A stretch of 64,000 bases of DNA from Clostridium sp. KNHs205 (GTDB taxonomy: Bacteria > Bacillota > Clostridia > Lachnospirales > Lachnospiraceae): contig NZ_JNLE01000005.1 of NCBI RefSeq assembly GCF_000702945.1, positions 1,054,001 to 1,118,000 of the forward strand. Direction: 5' to 3'. Below are positions 1 to 8,129 of the stretch, one piece after another. How positions within the stretch are numbered: position 1 is the stretch's first letter; each line of letters begins with the position of its first letter. Both the position numbers and the translations under genes were made by a program. Under the pieces are notes generated by a model. The model did no database searches. It was not told the origin of the DNA and was given only the letters and a program-made list of their open reading frames with translations.

Positions 1-730
1 CGCTGCAGCTTACAATGTCATGTATTATTCTGTTTAACCGTTCTCTGGAACTGTGACCCAGAATATCAGTAAATTCCGTGGGAATATCTTCTTCGGAAAT
101 GATATGTCCTCTGATAGCATCATCAATATCGTGATTTATATAAGCTATTTTATCGGATAATCTGACTATTTTCCCTTCAAGAGTCTTAGGCACTCCATTG
201 GTCTGATGATTAACGATACCGTCTCTGACTTCTTTCGTCAAATTGAGCCCCCTGCCGTGATTTTCAAGAAGTTCAACAACACGTATACTCTGCAGATGAT
301 GTTCAAAACCTTCTGCGCAAATAGAATTCAATGCTCTCTCTCCGGCATGACCGAAGGGTGTATGTCCCAGATCATGTCCTAATGCTATAGCTTCCGTCAG
401 ATCCTCATTCAGTCTTAAGGCTCTGGCAATGGTTCTGGCATTCTGGGATACCTCAAGGGTATGGGTAAGTCTCGTCCTGTAATGATCTCCTTCCGGAGCA
501 AGAAATACCTGTGTCTTATGCTTTAATCGTCGAAAGGCTTTGGAATGAAGAATCCGGTCCCGGTCTCTTTGATAAATTGGCCTTAAATCACAAGGGTCCT
601 CATACACATCCCTGCCCATAGAATTATCACTAAAGGAGGCATATTTACTCAAAAACTGATGTTCTCTTTGTTCCAGCTTTTCACGCATGCTTAATGTCTT
701 TGCCATTTTTTCTTTTTCTGCTTCTTCCAT
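1..730 (-). CDS. dgt: Deoxyguanosinetriphosphate triphosphohydrolase-like protein (partial, 3' end outside window)
   Basis: This HD-domain dNTP triphosphohydrolase is predicted to hydrolyse dGTP or other dNTPs to the nucleoside and triphosphate in the cytoplasm. The reading frame is open from an ATG at 730 to the window edge, giving about 243 N-terminal residues. Visible motifs are RDRDRILHSKAFRRLKHKTQVF near the N-terminus, HTLEVSQ (first metal-binding His) and GHDLGHTPFGHAGE (the HD pair), which fit the dGTPase family closely. The start is chosen because AAAGAAAGGAG lies 7 nt upstream; an internal Met nine codons in is a weaker alternative. In many Firmicutes this gene precedes dnaG and sigA, but that part is outside the window. 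Confidence 0.93.
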   Translation of the reverse strand, partial: MEEAEKEKMAKTLSMREKLEQREHQFLSKYASFSDNSMGRDVYEDPCDLRPIYQRDRDRILHSKAFRRLKHKTQVFLAPEGDHYRTRLTHTLEVSQNARTIARALRLNEDLTEAIALGHDLGHTPFGHAGERALNSICAEGFEHHLQSIRVVELLENHGRGLNLTKEVRDGIVNHQTNGVPKTLEGKIVRLSDKIAYINHDIDDAIRGHIISEEDIPTEFTDILGHSSRERLNRIIHDIVSCS

Positions 731-833
731 ACCTGTTCTCCTTTCTTTCAGATTAATGCTTATATTAATAATATTCCACCAAAACTTCCTGTTTCCTTTT
801 TTTATTTTCAAAATTTTGCTTTTCCGGTCGAAC

Positions 834-1583
834 TTAGCCCTTATATTCCCAGCCTTCATCCTTATGATAAATCATAAGTTTGCTCATACCACCATCTACC
901 GTGATATTCTCTCCGTTTATAAAGCCGCTGTCTTCACTGCACAGGTACATGGCTAGCTTTGCGATATCTTCTGTCTTTCCGATTCTTTTTACCGGATGCT
1001 GCTCCTTGTCCTCTTTGGAAAATTCCTCTCCTGTAGTATCAATCCATCCAGGTGAAATACAGTTCACCCTTACTCTGCCGGCCAGGCTGACTGCCATAGC
1101 ATGGGTTAGCGCCACAATACCGCCTTTTGCTGCCGAGTAACTCTCTGTATCCTCCTGGGACATGGCAGCTCTGGTAGAGGAAATGTTTACGATTGCACCA
1201 CCTTCTCTAAAATACTCCATAAACAGTTTCGTCAGATAGTATGGTGCACCTACTCCCACCCGCAGTACTTCATCAAAGGCTTCAAAACTGCAGCCGGAGA
1301 GAAGGCCTTTGTTGCTGAAACACGCATTGTTTATAAGATAATCAATTTTGCCATACCGGTTAAGAACTTCTGCTACATAGAGCTGAATATCCTGTTCTGC
1401 TTTTAAGTCTCCCGTAAAATAAAAGTCGGGAGGATTTAAATTTAATGTATTCACTGTAAGTCTGTCCATAACAGCTATTCTGGCACCTGCTGCCTGAAAG
1501 TGCTCTGCCATACTCCTGCCAATTCCTTTGGCACCTCCGGTTATAACGACTACTTTGCCTGTAAAATCCATATATGCCTGCAC
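834..1583 (-). CDS. SDR-family NAD(P)-dependent oxidoreductase
   Basis: A 249-residue short-chain dehydrogenase/reductase. The Rossmann glycine motif TGGAKGIG is at residues 15-22, the NNA motif is present as NNAC, and the catalytic Ser plus YSAAK (Tyr/Lys) appear near residues 135-153. The C-terminal ISPGWIDT and ITVDGGM segments are typical of classical SDRs of the FabG/glucose-dehydrogenase type. The length is normal. The substrate cannot be read from the sequence. The gene stands alone, upstream of the dgt-like gene on the same strand, with about 100 bp between them. The final Gly of the canonical NNAG motif is replaced by Cys, a modest departure. Confidence 0.88.
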   Translation of the reverse strand: MQAYMDFTGKVVVITGGAKGIGRSMAEHFQAAGARIAVMDRLTVNTLNLNPPDFYFTGDLKAEQDIQLYVAEVLNRYGKIDYLINNACFSNKGLLSGCSFEAFDEVLRVGVGAPYYLTKLFMEYFREGGAIVNISSTRAAMSQEDTESYSAAKGGIVALTHAMAVSLAGRVRVNCISPGWIDTTGEEFSKEDKEQHPVKRIGKTEDIAKLAMYLCSEDSGFINGENITVDGGMSKLMIYHKDEGWEYKG

Positions 1584-2107
1584 CTCATTTCATTATTTCT
1601 TTTTAAATGTATTATAACTTAATGAATTGTTTGAACTTATTATACTATAGTTGTCTATACATAAGGTGGATATTAGATTTGCCTCTATCTTTCGAAATTT
1701 TTTGTTAAATATACTATTTAAAAATGACCTATAAGTTTATATTTTTGCCTACATAAAGTGTTTTAAAAACTACCATGCCAATTTATGTTTTTGTCCTTTT
1801 CCAAATATTAAACATATATGCAAACTTTTTGTTCCTAAGTCATGTCTTAAAACTCTCATATCTTAAAACTCACAATACTGTTCAGAATGCTCCTCTTTGC
1901 AGTATTCAGCTTTATAATTATGAAAACGCAACACCATTACCCATAATCGAGCCTTGCTGTAAGTAAGCATATATCCCACAAAGCGCAGTGTTCGCAGTGT
2001 TAAGCCTCGCACGATGAGTTTTCAGACTCACGCTGGAAAAGGCCAAATTCACCACACATGGCATAGTATGGCACATTATGCCATATATAGCATACTTGGT
2101 ACAAAGA
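1584..2107. other. Intergenic region, no gene supported
   Basis: This AT-rich stretch lies upstream of the SDR gene and downstream of the tRNA-Pro terminator. One short frame at 1775-1966 has no good ribosome-binding site and no recognisable domain, so it is not called. The segment around 1980-2100 holds several small inverted repeats (for example ATGGCATA with TATGCCAT) without a clear identity. Confidence 0.5.
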
Positions 2108-2151
2108 AAGAAGCAGCAGGATCAAATACAACTTCAATCCTACTGCTTCTT
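2108..2151 (-). terminator. Intrinsic terminator after tRNA-Pro
   Basis: A 15-nt arm (2108-2122) pairs with 2137-2151 with one mismatch. Read on the minus strand it is followed by TTTCTTTG. It lies 25 nt beyond the 3' end of the tRNA-Pro gene and is its likely terminator. Confidence 0.75.
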
Positions 2152-2176
2152 ATTATATACCGCTTTAAATAAAAAA

Positions 2177-2251
2177 TCGAGGCGACAAGATTTGAACTTG
2201 CGACCTCTGCGTCCCTAACACAGCGCTCTAGCCAAGCTGAGCCACGCCTCG
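2177..2251 (-). tRNA. tRNA-Pro, anticodon AGG
   Basis: A complete cloverleaf folds on the minus strand. It has a 7-bp acceptor stem (CGAGGCG with CGCCTCG), a D stem GCTC/GAGC, an anticodon stem CTGTG/CGCAG with loop TTAGGGA, a T arm GCAAG-TTCAAAT-CTTGT, and discriminator A73. No CCA is encoded. Loop positions 34-36 are A-G-G, so the gene reads as tRNA-Pro(AGG), and G37 fits proline tRNAs. Bacterial proline tRNAs usually carry U, G or C at position 34; A34 would probably be deaminated to inosine or left unmodified. Confidence 0.93.
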
Positions 2252-2443
2252 ATATTTGTGTGTGATAAGCTTTTTTATTTTGCTCTTGCGTCTCACAACA
2301 ATATTATAATATAATATTCTAGGGAAAAAATCAAGTAGAATTTTCATATTTTTTAAAAAAATTTAAAAATTATTATTAAGTACAAAAAAAGCCCTAAAAA
2401 ACTGCCAAAAACATACAGATTTAGGCGAATACGGAGGATATCA

Positions 2444-3091
2444 TTGGAAAACATTATAAATTATCAAAAAGAGTTGGAAAAAACTCTATCAAATATAACC
2501 GCACAAGGCAGTACTCCCACTCTTCTGCTCCACAGCTGCTGCGCCCCCTGCAGCAGTTATTGTCTGGAATACCTGTCAGATTATTTTAATATTACCATAT
2601 ATTATTATAATCCCAATATATCAATGAAAGAAGAATATGACCGCAGAGTGGAAGAACAGAAACGACTGATCAGTGCTATGCCTGTAAAACACCCCATTTC
2701 TTTCCTTGAGGGCAGTTATGAACCGGAGCTCTTTTATAAAATTGCCAAAGGCAAGGAAAACCAGCCCGAGGGTGGCGAAAGGTGTTTCGGCTGTTATGAA
2801 CTCCGTCTGAGAGAAGCAGCCAAATGTGCGAAGGAAAATGGATTTGATTATTTTACCACTACCCTCACTATCAGTCCTCACAAAAATGCTGCCAAACTAA
2901 ATTCTATCGGTGAAGCTGTAGCTGCTGAATACGGAGCTGTTTATCTCCCCTCGGATTTTAAGAAAAAAAACGGCTACAAGCGCTCCATTGAATTATCAAA
3001 GGAGTTTGATTTATACAGACAGGATTACTGCGGTTGTATTTACTCTATGATTAGTTCCAGAGAGGGACGGGTGTCAAAAGACAATGAATAA
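2444..3091 (+). CDS. queH: Epoxyqueuosine reductase QueH
   Basis: A 215-residue DUF208/QueH family protein, which catalyses the last step of queuosine tRNA modification (epoxyqueuosine to queuosine). Signature cysteines are visible: HSCCAPCSSYC near residues 29-39, the RCFGCYELRL segment mid-protein, and DYCGCIYS near the C-terminus; these bind the Fe-S cluster and metal. The call uses a TTG start because GGAGG at 2433-2437 lies 6 nt upstream and no better ATG is in range. The gene stands alone on the plus strand downstream of a very AT-rich segment. A preQ1 riboswitch was looked for and not convincingly found. Confidence 0.92.
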   Translation: MENIINYQKELEKTLSNITAQGSTPTLLLHSCCAPCSSYCLEYLSDYFNITIYYYNPNISMKEEYDRRVEEQKRLISAMPVKHPISFLEGSYEPELFYKIAKGKENQPEGGERCFGCYELRLREAAKCAKENGFDYFTTTLTISPHKNAAKLNSIGEAVAAEYGAVYLPSDFKKKNGYKRSIELSKEFDLYRQDYCGCIYSMISSREGRVSKDNE

Positions 3092-3102
3092 GTTTTAATA
3101 AT

Positions 3103-3182
3103 TATAAGACCAGCAGCAATACCTAAAATAAGCAATCCTTTGCTCAGCTGCTCCTAAGCATAGTAAGCTGCCTGGTCTTATA
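3103..3182. terminator. Inverted repeat between convergent queH and GNAT genes
   Basis: The arms ATAAGACCAG(CAGC) and (GCTGC)CTGGTCTTAT flank a loop of about 50 nt between two convergent genes. It may act as a bidirectional terminator, although no long T-run follows. Confidence 0.4.
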
Positions 3183-3204
3183 TTTTGAGAATTTAACCTT
3201 TTCT

Positions 3205-4266
3205 CTAAATCTGATGGCTCTCAAAGAAATTAGTCCATTCGTGACAATCAAAATTTGCACCTAAACCATTGGCTTGTAGATAGCATATAAAGTCTTTGAT
3301 TTTGATATAATCTATTATTGTCCCCTTCTGCTCCATAGCTGTTAGAAATACAATCACCCTTTTGAGATTATTGGATTTCAGGTAGCAGGTCAGGCAGTCC
3401 ACCCATAATTCATTCTGAGTTTTTGACGCTTCTTCTAAATACATTCCCCACTCACACCACTCTCCTTCTGTTAAATCATATAAGTTTTCAACAGGTGGAT
3501 ATGAAGTATACGAATAATATTCATTATTGAACTGAAAACCCAAGGTTTCGGCTAAGGCTCTTGATCCTTTATTTGTTTCAACACATAGCCATTCTATCTT
3601 TTCGTAACCTTTTGCAAAACAGTCCTTAATAGTTGCAGACACGACTATTTTAGCCAATCCGTTTTTTCGGTATCTTTCATCTGTATTAATGCCGATAGCA
3701 ATTGCCTTCTCGTAACTACAGTCACTAATAGACCAGCTTACAATTACTTTATCCTTGTGAATATAATACCCCGTACCATATTTCTCAAAATTCTGAGTTC
3801 TGCCCCATTCCTCTACCCATTTTAATAGCTTTTCTGTATTTTCATAACCGCTTTGTTTAATTACATTTACATCTACTTTTTCTAATACAAAGCCTTCTTT
3901 TAGAGCTGTAGTACATTCTTTAAAAATATCGCGAGTTAGAATATATCTGCGTCTTTTATATTTTCTGATATAAGGGTTCTTGTGTATGGTGGGTATAATA
4001 TCGCTCCATTCCGGGGTATCAGGGGTCAGCTGATCCCAGAAATCCAGTTCCTCTGCTATCCTTGAATTAAATTCAGTATCAGTAATATCGCCTGCTACCA
4101 GGTTGCACTCACTGGTCTGTATTAATGCAGATGTTGGTTTTTCCAGGCTATTAACATAAATTTCACCTGGCATGATATAATGTATGACTGAAAATACAGA
4201 CAGTTCATTTCGAGACTTGATGAAAGGTATAACCTTACTATACTCATTACTCTGTAGTTTAAACAT
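3205..4266 (-). CDS. GNAT-family N-acetyltransferase
   Basis: A 353-residue protein. The GNAT fold is seen in its central third: a beta strand with YYIHKDKVIVSWSIS, then AIGINTDERYRKNGLAKIV (motif A, acetyl-CoA binding region; the R-x-x-G/A pattern is present as RYRKNGLA) and TNKGSRALAETLGF (motif B). The N-terminal 130 residues and C-terminal 90 residues are not assigned; the C-terminus is helical and rich in Leu and Cys. The substrate is unknown. AAGGGAGAG 4 nt before the ATG supports the start. It is convergent with queH and unlinked in function. Confidence 0.78.
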   Translation of the reverse strand: MFKLQSNEYSKVIPFIKSRNELSVFSVIHYIMPGEIYVNSLEKPTSALIQTSECNLVAGDITDTEFNSRIAEELDFWDQLTPDTPEWSDIIPTIHKNPYIRKYKRRRYILTRDIFKECTTALKEGFVLEKVDVNVIKQSGYENTEKLLKWVEEWGRTQNFEKYGTGYYIHKDKVIVSWSISDCSYEKAIAIGINTDERYRKNGLAKIVVSATIKDCFAKGYEKIEWLCVETNKGSRALAETLGFQFNNEYYSYTSYPPVENLYDLTEGEWCEWGMYLEEASKTQNELWVDCLTCYLKSNNLKRVIVFLTAMEQKGTIIDYIKIKDFICYLQANGLGANFDCHEWTNFFESHQI

Positions 4267-4487
4267 TAAACTCTCCCTTGCGATACTTTAATATTTTACA
4301 ATATTTCCGATTCGTGCAATAGTAAAATTATAATATGTAATTTCAAACACTTCAAAGGAATTTATGAGTATAGTTATTTTGTATGATCGAAGTCTCATAA
4401 GCACTTTGGCTTATTGCTATGTATTTTACTTTATGATATAAATTATGAAAATAAGAGATATAGGTTTCATGAAGGGAGGATTTATTT

Positions 4488-4790
4488 ATGGCAAAACATG
4501 CAATTACCTCAAAGGTTAATGATGAATTGATCAGATATCAGACGGTTAAGGATTATCTGGACAGCCTGATTAATAATGACACTGAATTGTTATCTGTGGT
4601 TAAACATAACGGTGAAAGCTACTCTTTCAGTATAACTATAGACGAAAGGGAAATCTATTTTAAAGCAACCTTTGGAGATATCTACGAGAAATGTTTAGAT
4701 TGTTCCGTTCATCATATTGCTGAACATGCAGAGAAATATATTATATCATTGCTTCGCCAGAAGATTATTGAGATTACCGGCACTGATTAG
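4488..4790 (+). CDS. Small hypothetical protein
   Basis: A 100-residue protein with a strong ribosome-binding site (AAGGGAGG, 9 nt upstream). I do not recognise a family. It looks like a compact alpha/beta protein: an N-terminal helix, two or three beta strands around VVKHNGESYSFSITIDE and EIYFKATFG, then a helix with HHIAEHAEKYI. There is no signal peptide or membrane segment. It sits beside the tailocin locus but on the opposite strand and has its own terminator, so it is probably not a tail gene. Confidence 0.65.
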   Translation: MAKHAITSKVNDELIRYQTVKDYLDSLINNDTELLSVVKHNGESYSFSITIDEREIYFKATFGDIYEKCLDCSVHHIAEHAEKYIISLLRQKIIEITGTD

Positions 4791-4844
4791 CTGATACCTT
4801 CGTCAATTTGAGATTAACACTGTAATATAACATATATTCCAGAC

Positions 4845-4896
4845 AAGGAGCTTTGCACTATTGCTGTTTATTTGCAAAAGAGTGATGCTCCTTTTT
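4845..4896 (+). terminator. Intrinsic terminator
   Basis: Outer arms AAGGAGC and GCTCCTT, with further pairing inside (CACT/AGTG, TTGC/GCAA), are followed on the plus strand by CTTTTTGC. It ends the small plus-strand gene and, being nearly symmetrical, may also stop the convergent tailocin operon. Confidence 0.7.
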
Positions 4897-4935
4897 GCAA
4901 AAGTAAACCCGTGTGTTCTCCTTATTACCTCTCCT

Positions 4936-5661
4936 CTAAATAGCATCTTTTACTTTTCTTTCATTTGCCAGTGCTGTTTTGGTATTTACTCCTACGCCCC
5001 AACCGGTAGCAGGCTTCCAGTTTAACTGTTTCCAGTATAATAACACCGCTGCTCTCGTCTTGGTTCCATAATCTCCATCCACTATCAGTGGTATATAGTC
5101 TTTTATACCTGACAGGCATATATTAAGGCTGTATTGCAGCCAGACAATGGATAAAAAGTTTGAATCCGGATTTATTGTACCTATAGGAGGTTTTGTATAA
5201 ATAGCCTGAAGGTCATATGTCCATAAATCATTATCCCTAATCAGCGTGATTAGTTTGGACGTATAGGATACATCTGTTGCCCAGCCATCTTCTTTTATAA
5301 GGTAACAAGACTCACGGTAATCCGTTACTCCTTTCAAATTCTTATACCTGGCGTAATTGAGGAATTCATAATATCCCAGAATGCCTTCCGAGACGCTGAC
5401 ATACTTTCGGAATTTTGCCTTTACTGTATACCAGGTCTTATCATTTCTTTGTTCTTGCGTGGAATACTCTTTGAATGAGGTACCGCATGTGTTCGTCCAT
5501 TTCATGCCAAAGTAGTTGTGACATTCTTTCGCAAGGCTGGATTTTCCCCAGTTTGATTCCAGAATTGCCTGGGCAATTGTCATGCTGGGTAAAATCTTGT
5601 ATTGGGGATACAACTTTACAGCAGCAATTCCAAGCTGCATAATCAGTTCCTTATTCATCAT
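4936..5661 (-). CDS. Endolysin: glucosaminidase (GH73-like) with peptidoglycan-binding domain
   Basis: A lytic enzyme of about 241 residues that closes the tail operon. The N-terminal domain (roughly residues 5-140) resembles GH73/FlgJ N-acetylglucosaminidases: TIAQAILESNWGKSSLA carries the probable catalytic Glu, followed by NYFGMKW, the YSTQEQ segment and GILGYYEFLNYARYKN. The C-terminal third (VDGDYGTKTRAAVLLYWK) looks like a PG_binding_1 repeat. There is no signal peptide, so release would need the adjacent holin. The start chosen (ATG at 5661, with another ATG directly after) has GGAGG 9 nt upstream; it overlaps the end of the holin gene by 11 nt, which indicates translational coupling. 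Confidence 0.85.
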   Translation of the reverse strand: MMNKELIMQLGIAAVKLYPQYKILPSMTIAQAILESNWGKSSLAKECHNYFGMKWTNTCGTSFKEYSTQEQRNDKTWYTVKAKFRKYVSVSEGILGYYEFLNYARYKNLKGVTDYRESCYLIKEDGWATDVSYTSKLITLIRDNDLWTYDLQAIYTKPPIGTINPDSNFLSIVWLQYSLNICLSGIKDYIPLIVDGDYGTKTRAAVLLYWKQLNWKPATGWGVGVNTKTALANERKVKDAI

Positions 5662-5938
5662 TATCGGAGTCCTCCTTCTTTCCATCTTTTTCAAGCAGGT
5701 TTCTCATAGCTTCATAAAGTCCTGTACTTGCCAGACCACTAATCATACCACCAAGAATGACTGCCATGTTTATATTCGGGATATTAACCAGTACATTAAT
5801 GATCGTACCTAATAAAAGCATTACTGCGGGGATATACTGGTTGTTAAATTTATCTATCTTTTTAAAGGTGTAGCCAATACATAAGCAAATGCCCAGGGTT
5901 ATCAGGTTTATGTATTGTAAAAGAAAATCTAAATCCAT
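5651..5938 (-). CDS. Phage-type holin
   Basis: A 95-residue protein with two or three hydrophobic segments (about residues 5-22, 36-52 and 57-72) and a charged acidic C-terminus rich in Glu, Asp and Lys. That is the size and layout of small Firmicute phage holins. Its position directly before, and overlapping, the endolysin gene supports a role in forming membrane lesions that release the endolysin and the tail particles. The ribosome-binding site GAGAGGTG precedes the ATG. Confidence 0.8.
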   Translation of the reverse strand: MDLDFLLQYINLITLGICLCIGYTFKKIDKFNNQYIPAVMLLLGTIINVLVNIPNINMAVILGGMISGLASTGLYEAMRNLLEKDGKKEDSDNDE

Positions 5939-5966
5939 AAAATATCACCTCTCTTTCATGTTTACA

Positions 5967-5991
5967 TTTAGGCGTTTGCGAAACGCCTAAA
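5967..5991. repeat. 25-bp perfect palindrome with 11-bp arms
   Basis: Arms TTTAGGCGTTT and AAACGCCTAAA flank a 3-nt loop GCG just upstream (operon sense) of the holin gene. No T-run follows on either strand, so it may be a transcript-stability hairpin or a protein site rather than a terminator. Confidence 0.6.
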
Positions 5992-6017
5992 CCCGAATAT
6001 ATACGGTATATTTCTTT

Positions 6018-6290
6018 TGTTAGAAGATATAACTCCTAACCGATTTGTGGTAAAATTGAATTGTCCAGAAACAAATCTACCAAAATCCGAAAGGAGTTAT
6101 ATACCTATGATACATATTTTCTCCGCGGAACATTAGAATGGGATAACACTTACAAAATCATTACAAGAATAGTTATTGCTTAGCTGGACGAAGAACTCAG
6201 AACAAAAAACCTTCATGCAGATTTGTTCCTTTCAGGATACCTCAACTGCTTACAATTAAGTATAGTCTAAGCAGTAATTAAAATGTACTT
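6018..6290 (+). pseudogene. Decayed ORF/mobile-element remnant in the operon
   Basis: An imperfect inverted repeat (ATATAACTCC near 6039 and GGAGTTATAT near 6092) precedes a broken plus-strand frame. The frame begins at an ATG near 6107, quickly stops, and continues in another frame with the readable stretch LEWDNTYKIITRIVIA, a stop, then LDEELRTKNLHADLF. It looks like the relic of an inserted gene, perhaps an IS transposase, but the family is not recognised. It explains the 400-bp gap between the holin gene and the gene before it. Confidence 0.3.
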
Positions 6291-6348
6291 TGTCAGTCCA
6301 AAAAATTTCTATACCCTATGAGTTTCGTAATCACTTGATATTTACATT

Positions 6349-6660
6349 CTAATATAAATTTTTAATACTCTGCTCCGTTAAGAAATCTTTCTGTTCATGC
6401 TTGATTTCTCTTGCAAACTTAAGGGCTGTCTCGGTTTCTCCGTTACAATGTCCATTCTTTAAAGCTGTTGCTGTAGCCTCTCCCAGTGCAATAGCAGCCC
6501 CTACACTCTTAATAAGCAGAATCGTGTTTTTCTCTCTGGCCGCTTCCTTTTGGGTGAATTCCACTTCTCTTTTTACCATTCTTCTTTCAACCCACCAGAA
6601 ACAGAATCCAGTAATTGCGCTGGGAACACTTATGGCCATTAATAATGCTGATATATCCAT
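6349..6660 (-). CDS. Small membrane-anchored tail-operon protein
   Basis: About 103 residues. A hydrophobic N-terminus (residues 3-22, ALLMAISVPSAITGFCFWW) is followed by a charged helical region (RRMVKREVEFTQKEAAREK) and a helical C-terminus. It has one predicted membrane segment, so it could be an accessory holin/spanin-like or regulatory lysis protein; the family is not recognised. The ATG at 6660 has AGGAGG 5 nt upstream; a TTG one codon earlier is less likely. Confidence 0.6.
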   Translation of the reverse strand: MDISALLMAISVPSAITGFCFWWVERRMVKREVEFTQKEAAREKNTILLIKSVGAAIALGEATATALKNGHCNGETETALKFAREIKHEQKDFLTEQSIKNLY

Positions 6661-6700
6661 CAACTCCTCCTCATTAAAAAAGAGAACCCTCCGCGCTCTC

Positions 6701-6841
6701 CTAAAATTCTTTCAATATTTCTTGTTTTTCGTTCTCTGATAACTTGGGATAATCCTCGATGATATCCACCGCTGTTCTATCCTCTAACTGTATCCTTGCT
6801 TTGATAGCATTAATAAATATAGATTTCTTCCACGTTGGCAT
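6701..6841 (-). CDS. XkdX-like small tail protein
   Basis: A 46-residue frame too short for ordinary ORF calling. It starts MPTWKKSIFINAIKARI and ends EKQEILKEF. Its size, its position directly after a fibre-associated gene, and the MPxW start resemble the short XkdX family found at the end of PBSX-type tail modules; this family assignment is tentative. A weak hairpin followed by TTTTTT lies just after the stop (minus sense), before the next gene. Confidence 0.5.
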   Translation of the reverse strand: MPTWKKSIFINAIKARIQLEDRTAVDIIEDYPKLSENEKQEILKEF

Positions 6842-6844
6842 ACT

Positions 6845-7165
6845 TTACACCCCCAATACTTCTGCAAATGCAATATTAAGTGTAGCAACTTGACTCTCTA
6901 ACTCTTCAACTCTTGCTTTTGCGATTGCTACCTCTTCGTCTGCTGTCGGGTTTCGTTCAACAAGGGTCTCTCTATCTTCCTTATAAAATTTACCATCAAC
7001 ATACATACTACCAATGCTAATTGGGAAATGGGTAGTATCTATCGCTATAGCGTCATCCCCATAATGAAATCTTGCGAGTTGATTCGCTATCTCAAAATTA
7101 TCACAAACCACTATATTTTGTACCACTTCATCTTTGATTAAACTGAATATTTGATTACACCACAT
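6845..7165 (-). CDS. Fibre-associated protein (XkdW-like/chaperone candidate)
   Basis: A 106-residue protein. The N-terminal half is a small alpha/beta unit (NIVVCDNFEIANQLARFHYG), followed by a linker containing GKFYKEDRETLVERNPTADEE and a C-terminal helix with coiled-coil character (ARVEELESQVATLNIAF). Proteins of this size right after a tail-fibre gene are often assembly chaperones or fibre tips. The family is not certain. AAGGGG precedes the ATG. It lies 13 nt after the glycine-rich fibre gene. Confidence 0.55.
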   Translation of the reverse strand: MWCNQIFSLIKDEVVQNIVVCDNFEIANQLARFHYGDDAIAIDTTHFPISIGSMYVDGKFYKEDRETLVERNPTADEEVAIAKARVEELESQVATLNIAFAEVLGV

Positions 7166-7178
7166 ACTCTGCCCCTTT

Positions 7179-8120
7179 CTATTGCTCGGCCCATCTTACT
7201 ATCACTGTTCCACTGGCACCATTTCTAGCATAATCATAAAGCATTTCAGGAGAACCGAATCCTCCTCCACCTGAATTGGGTGTTGCGGCAACAGCTGAAG
7301 TATTTACCCATCCAGCTCCACCACCTGCTCCACCTTGTGCTCTGATCAATGTGTTTGTACCATATCCGGCTCCAGCTCCTCCACCTGAATACAATGTTCC
7401 ACCGGTTTCTCCAAATGCTCTTGTTGTAGTTCCTTGTCCATATCCATAGTGAGGTGACCTTCCGGGAACTGTTATCATATAGCCAAATCCCATCCAAAAT
7501 CCACTAGAAAAACCGTTGCTTCCATTGGAACCTCCGTTTCCTCCTTTTGCTCCGTTATTGGATTCCCATCCGGCACCGCCTCCACCTGAACCACCATTTC
7601 CACCGATGCCAGCGGCATAGTTTTCATAATTTCCTGTACCTCCGTTCCATCCACTTGTGAGAACACAGTAAAGAGCACTTTCTCCCCCTCCAGCTGATAA
7701 TCCTCCAAAGTACGTTGTACCAGCAACAACAGTATTTATAGACATTGGTTCAAGGTTTATCCAACCGCTTGTAGTAGCACCAGCACCTATTGTTATACCA
7801 ATTTGTTGACCCGGAGTTACAGAAACATTAGCATAAGTAGCAGTCCTTCCTCCAGCACCACCACCTGCTTGGTAACCTCTTCCTCCTCCTCCTACACAGA
7901 AGACATCAACGATCCTTACACCATCTGGTACTGTCCAAACTTGTGATGATGTAAAAACTATTTGGCCGGCTGGAACAGTTCCCTGCCATGCCAACCTTGC
8001 AACACCGTTTACTCCTATGTATATCTTCTTTACCTTACGAGCTACATTGTTCACTCCTACATACGCTTTCTTTGCCTTTCTTGCAACATTGGAAACCCCT
8101 ATGTATAAACCTTTTGACAT
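7179..8120 (-). CDS. Glycine-rich tail fibre/receptor-binding protein
   Basis: A 313-residue protein. Residues 1-42 carry three copies of an approximately 14-residue repeat (YIGVNGVAR and variants such as YVGVNNVARK, separated by KKI/KKA), a pattern seen in Firmicute phage fibres. A glycine-rich domain follows (about residues 55-310) with GGGGRGYQAGGGAGG and many GGxG turns, similar to the glycine-rich domains of tail tips that bind cell surfaces. It is therefore a candidate specificity determinant of the tailocin. The composition is strongly biased to Gly, Ser, Asn and Ala. Confidence 0.75.
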   Translation of the reverse strand: MSKGLYIGVSNVARKAKKAYVGVNNVARKVKKIYIGVNGVARLAWQGTVPAGQIVFTSSQVWTVPDGVRIVDVFCVGGGGRGYQAGGGAGGRTATYANVSVTPGQQIGITIGAGATTSGWINLEPMSINTVVAGTTYFGGLSAGGGESALYCVLTSGWNGGTGNYENYAAGIGGNGGSGGGGAGWESNNGAKGGNGGSNGSNGFSSGFWMGFGYMITVPGRSPHYGYGQGTTTRAFGETGGTLYSGGGAGAGYGTNTLIRAQGGAGGGAGWVNTSAVAATPNSGGGGFGSPEMLYDYARNGASGTVIVRWAEQ

Positions 8121-8129
8121 ACAAGCCTC

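Noticed and set aside
1775..1966. 63-residue plus-strand ORF
   Set aside because: No ribosome-binding site, no domain, AT-rich composition.
2330..2443. preQ1 riboswitch upstream of queH
   Set aside because: The AAAAAACT-like stretch is present but the required 5' stem and conserved loop could not be formed convincingly.
5967..5991. Intrinsic terminator before the holin gene
   Set aside because: The 11-bp palindrome is strong but no T-run follows on either strand.
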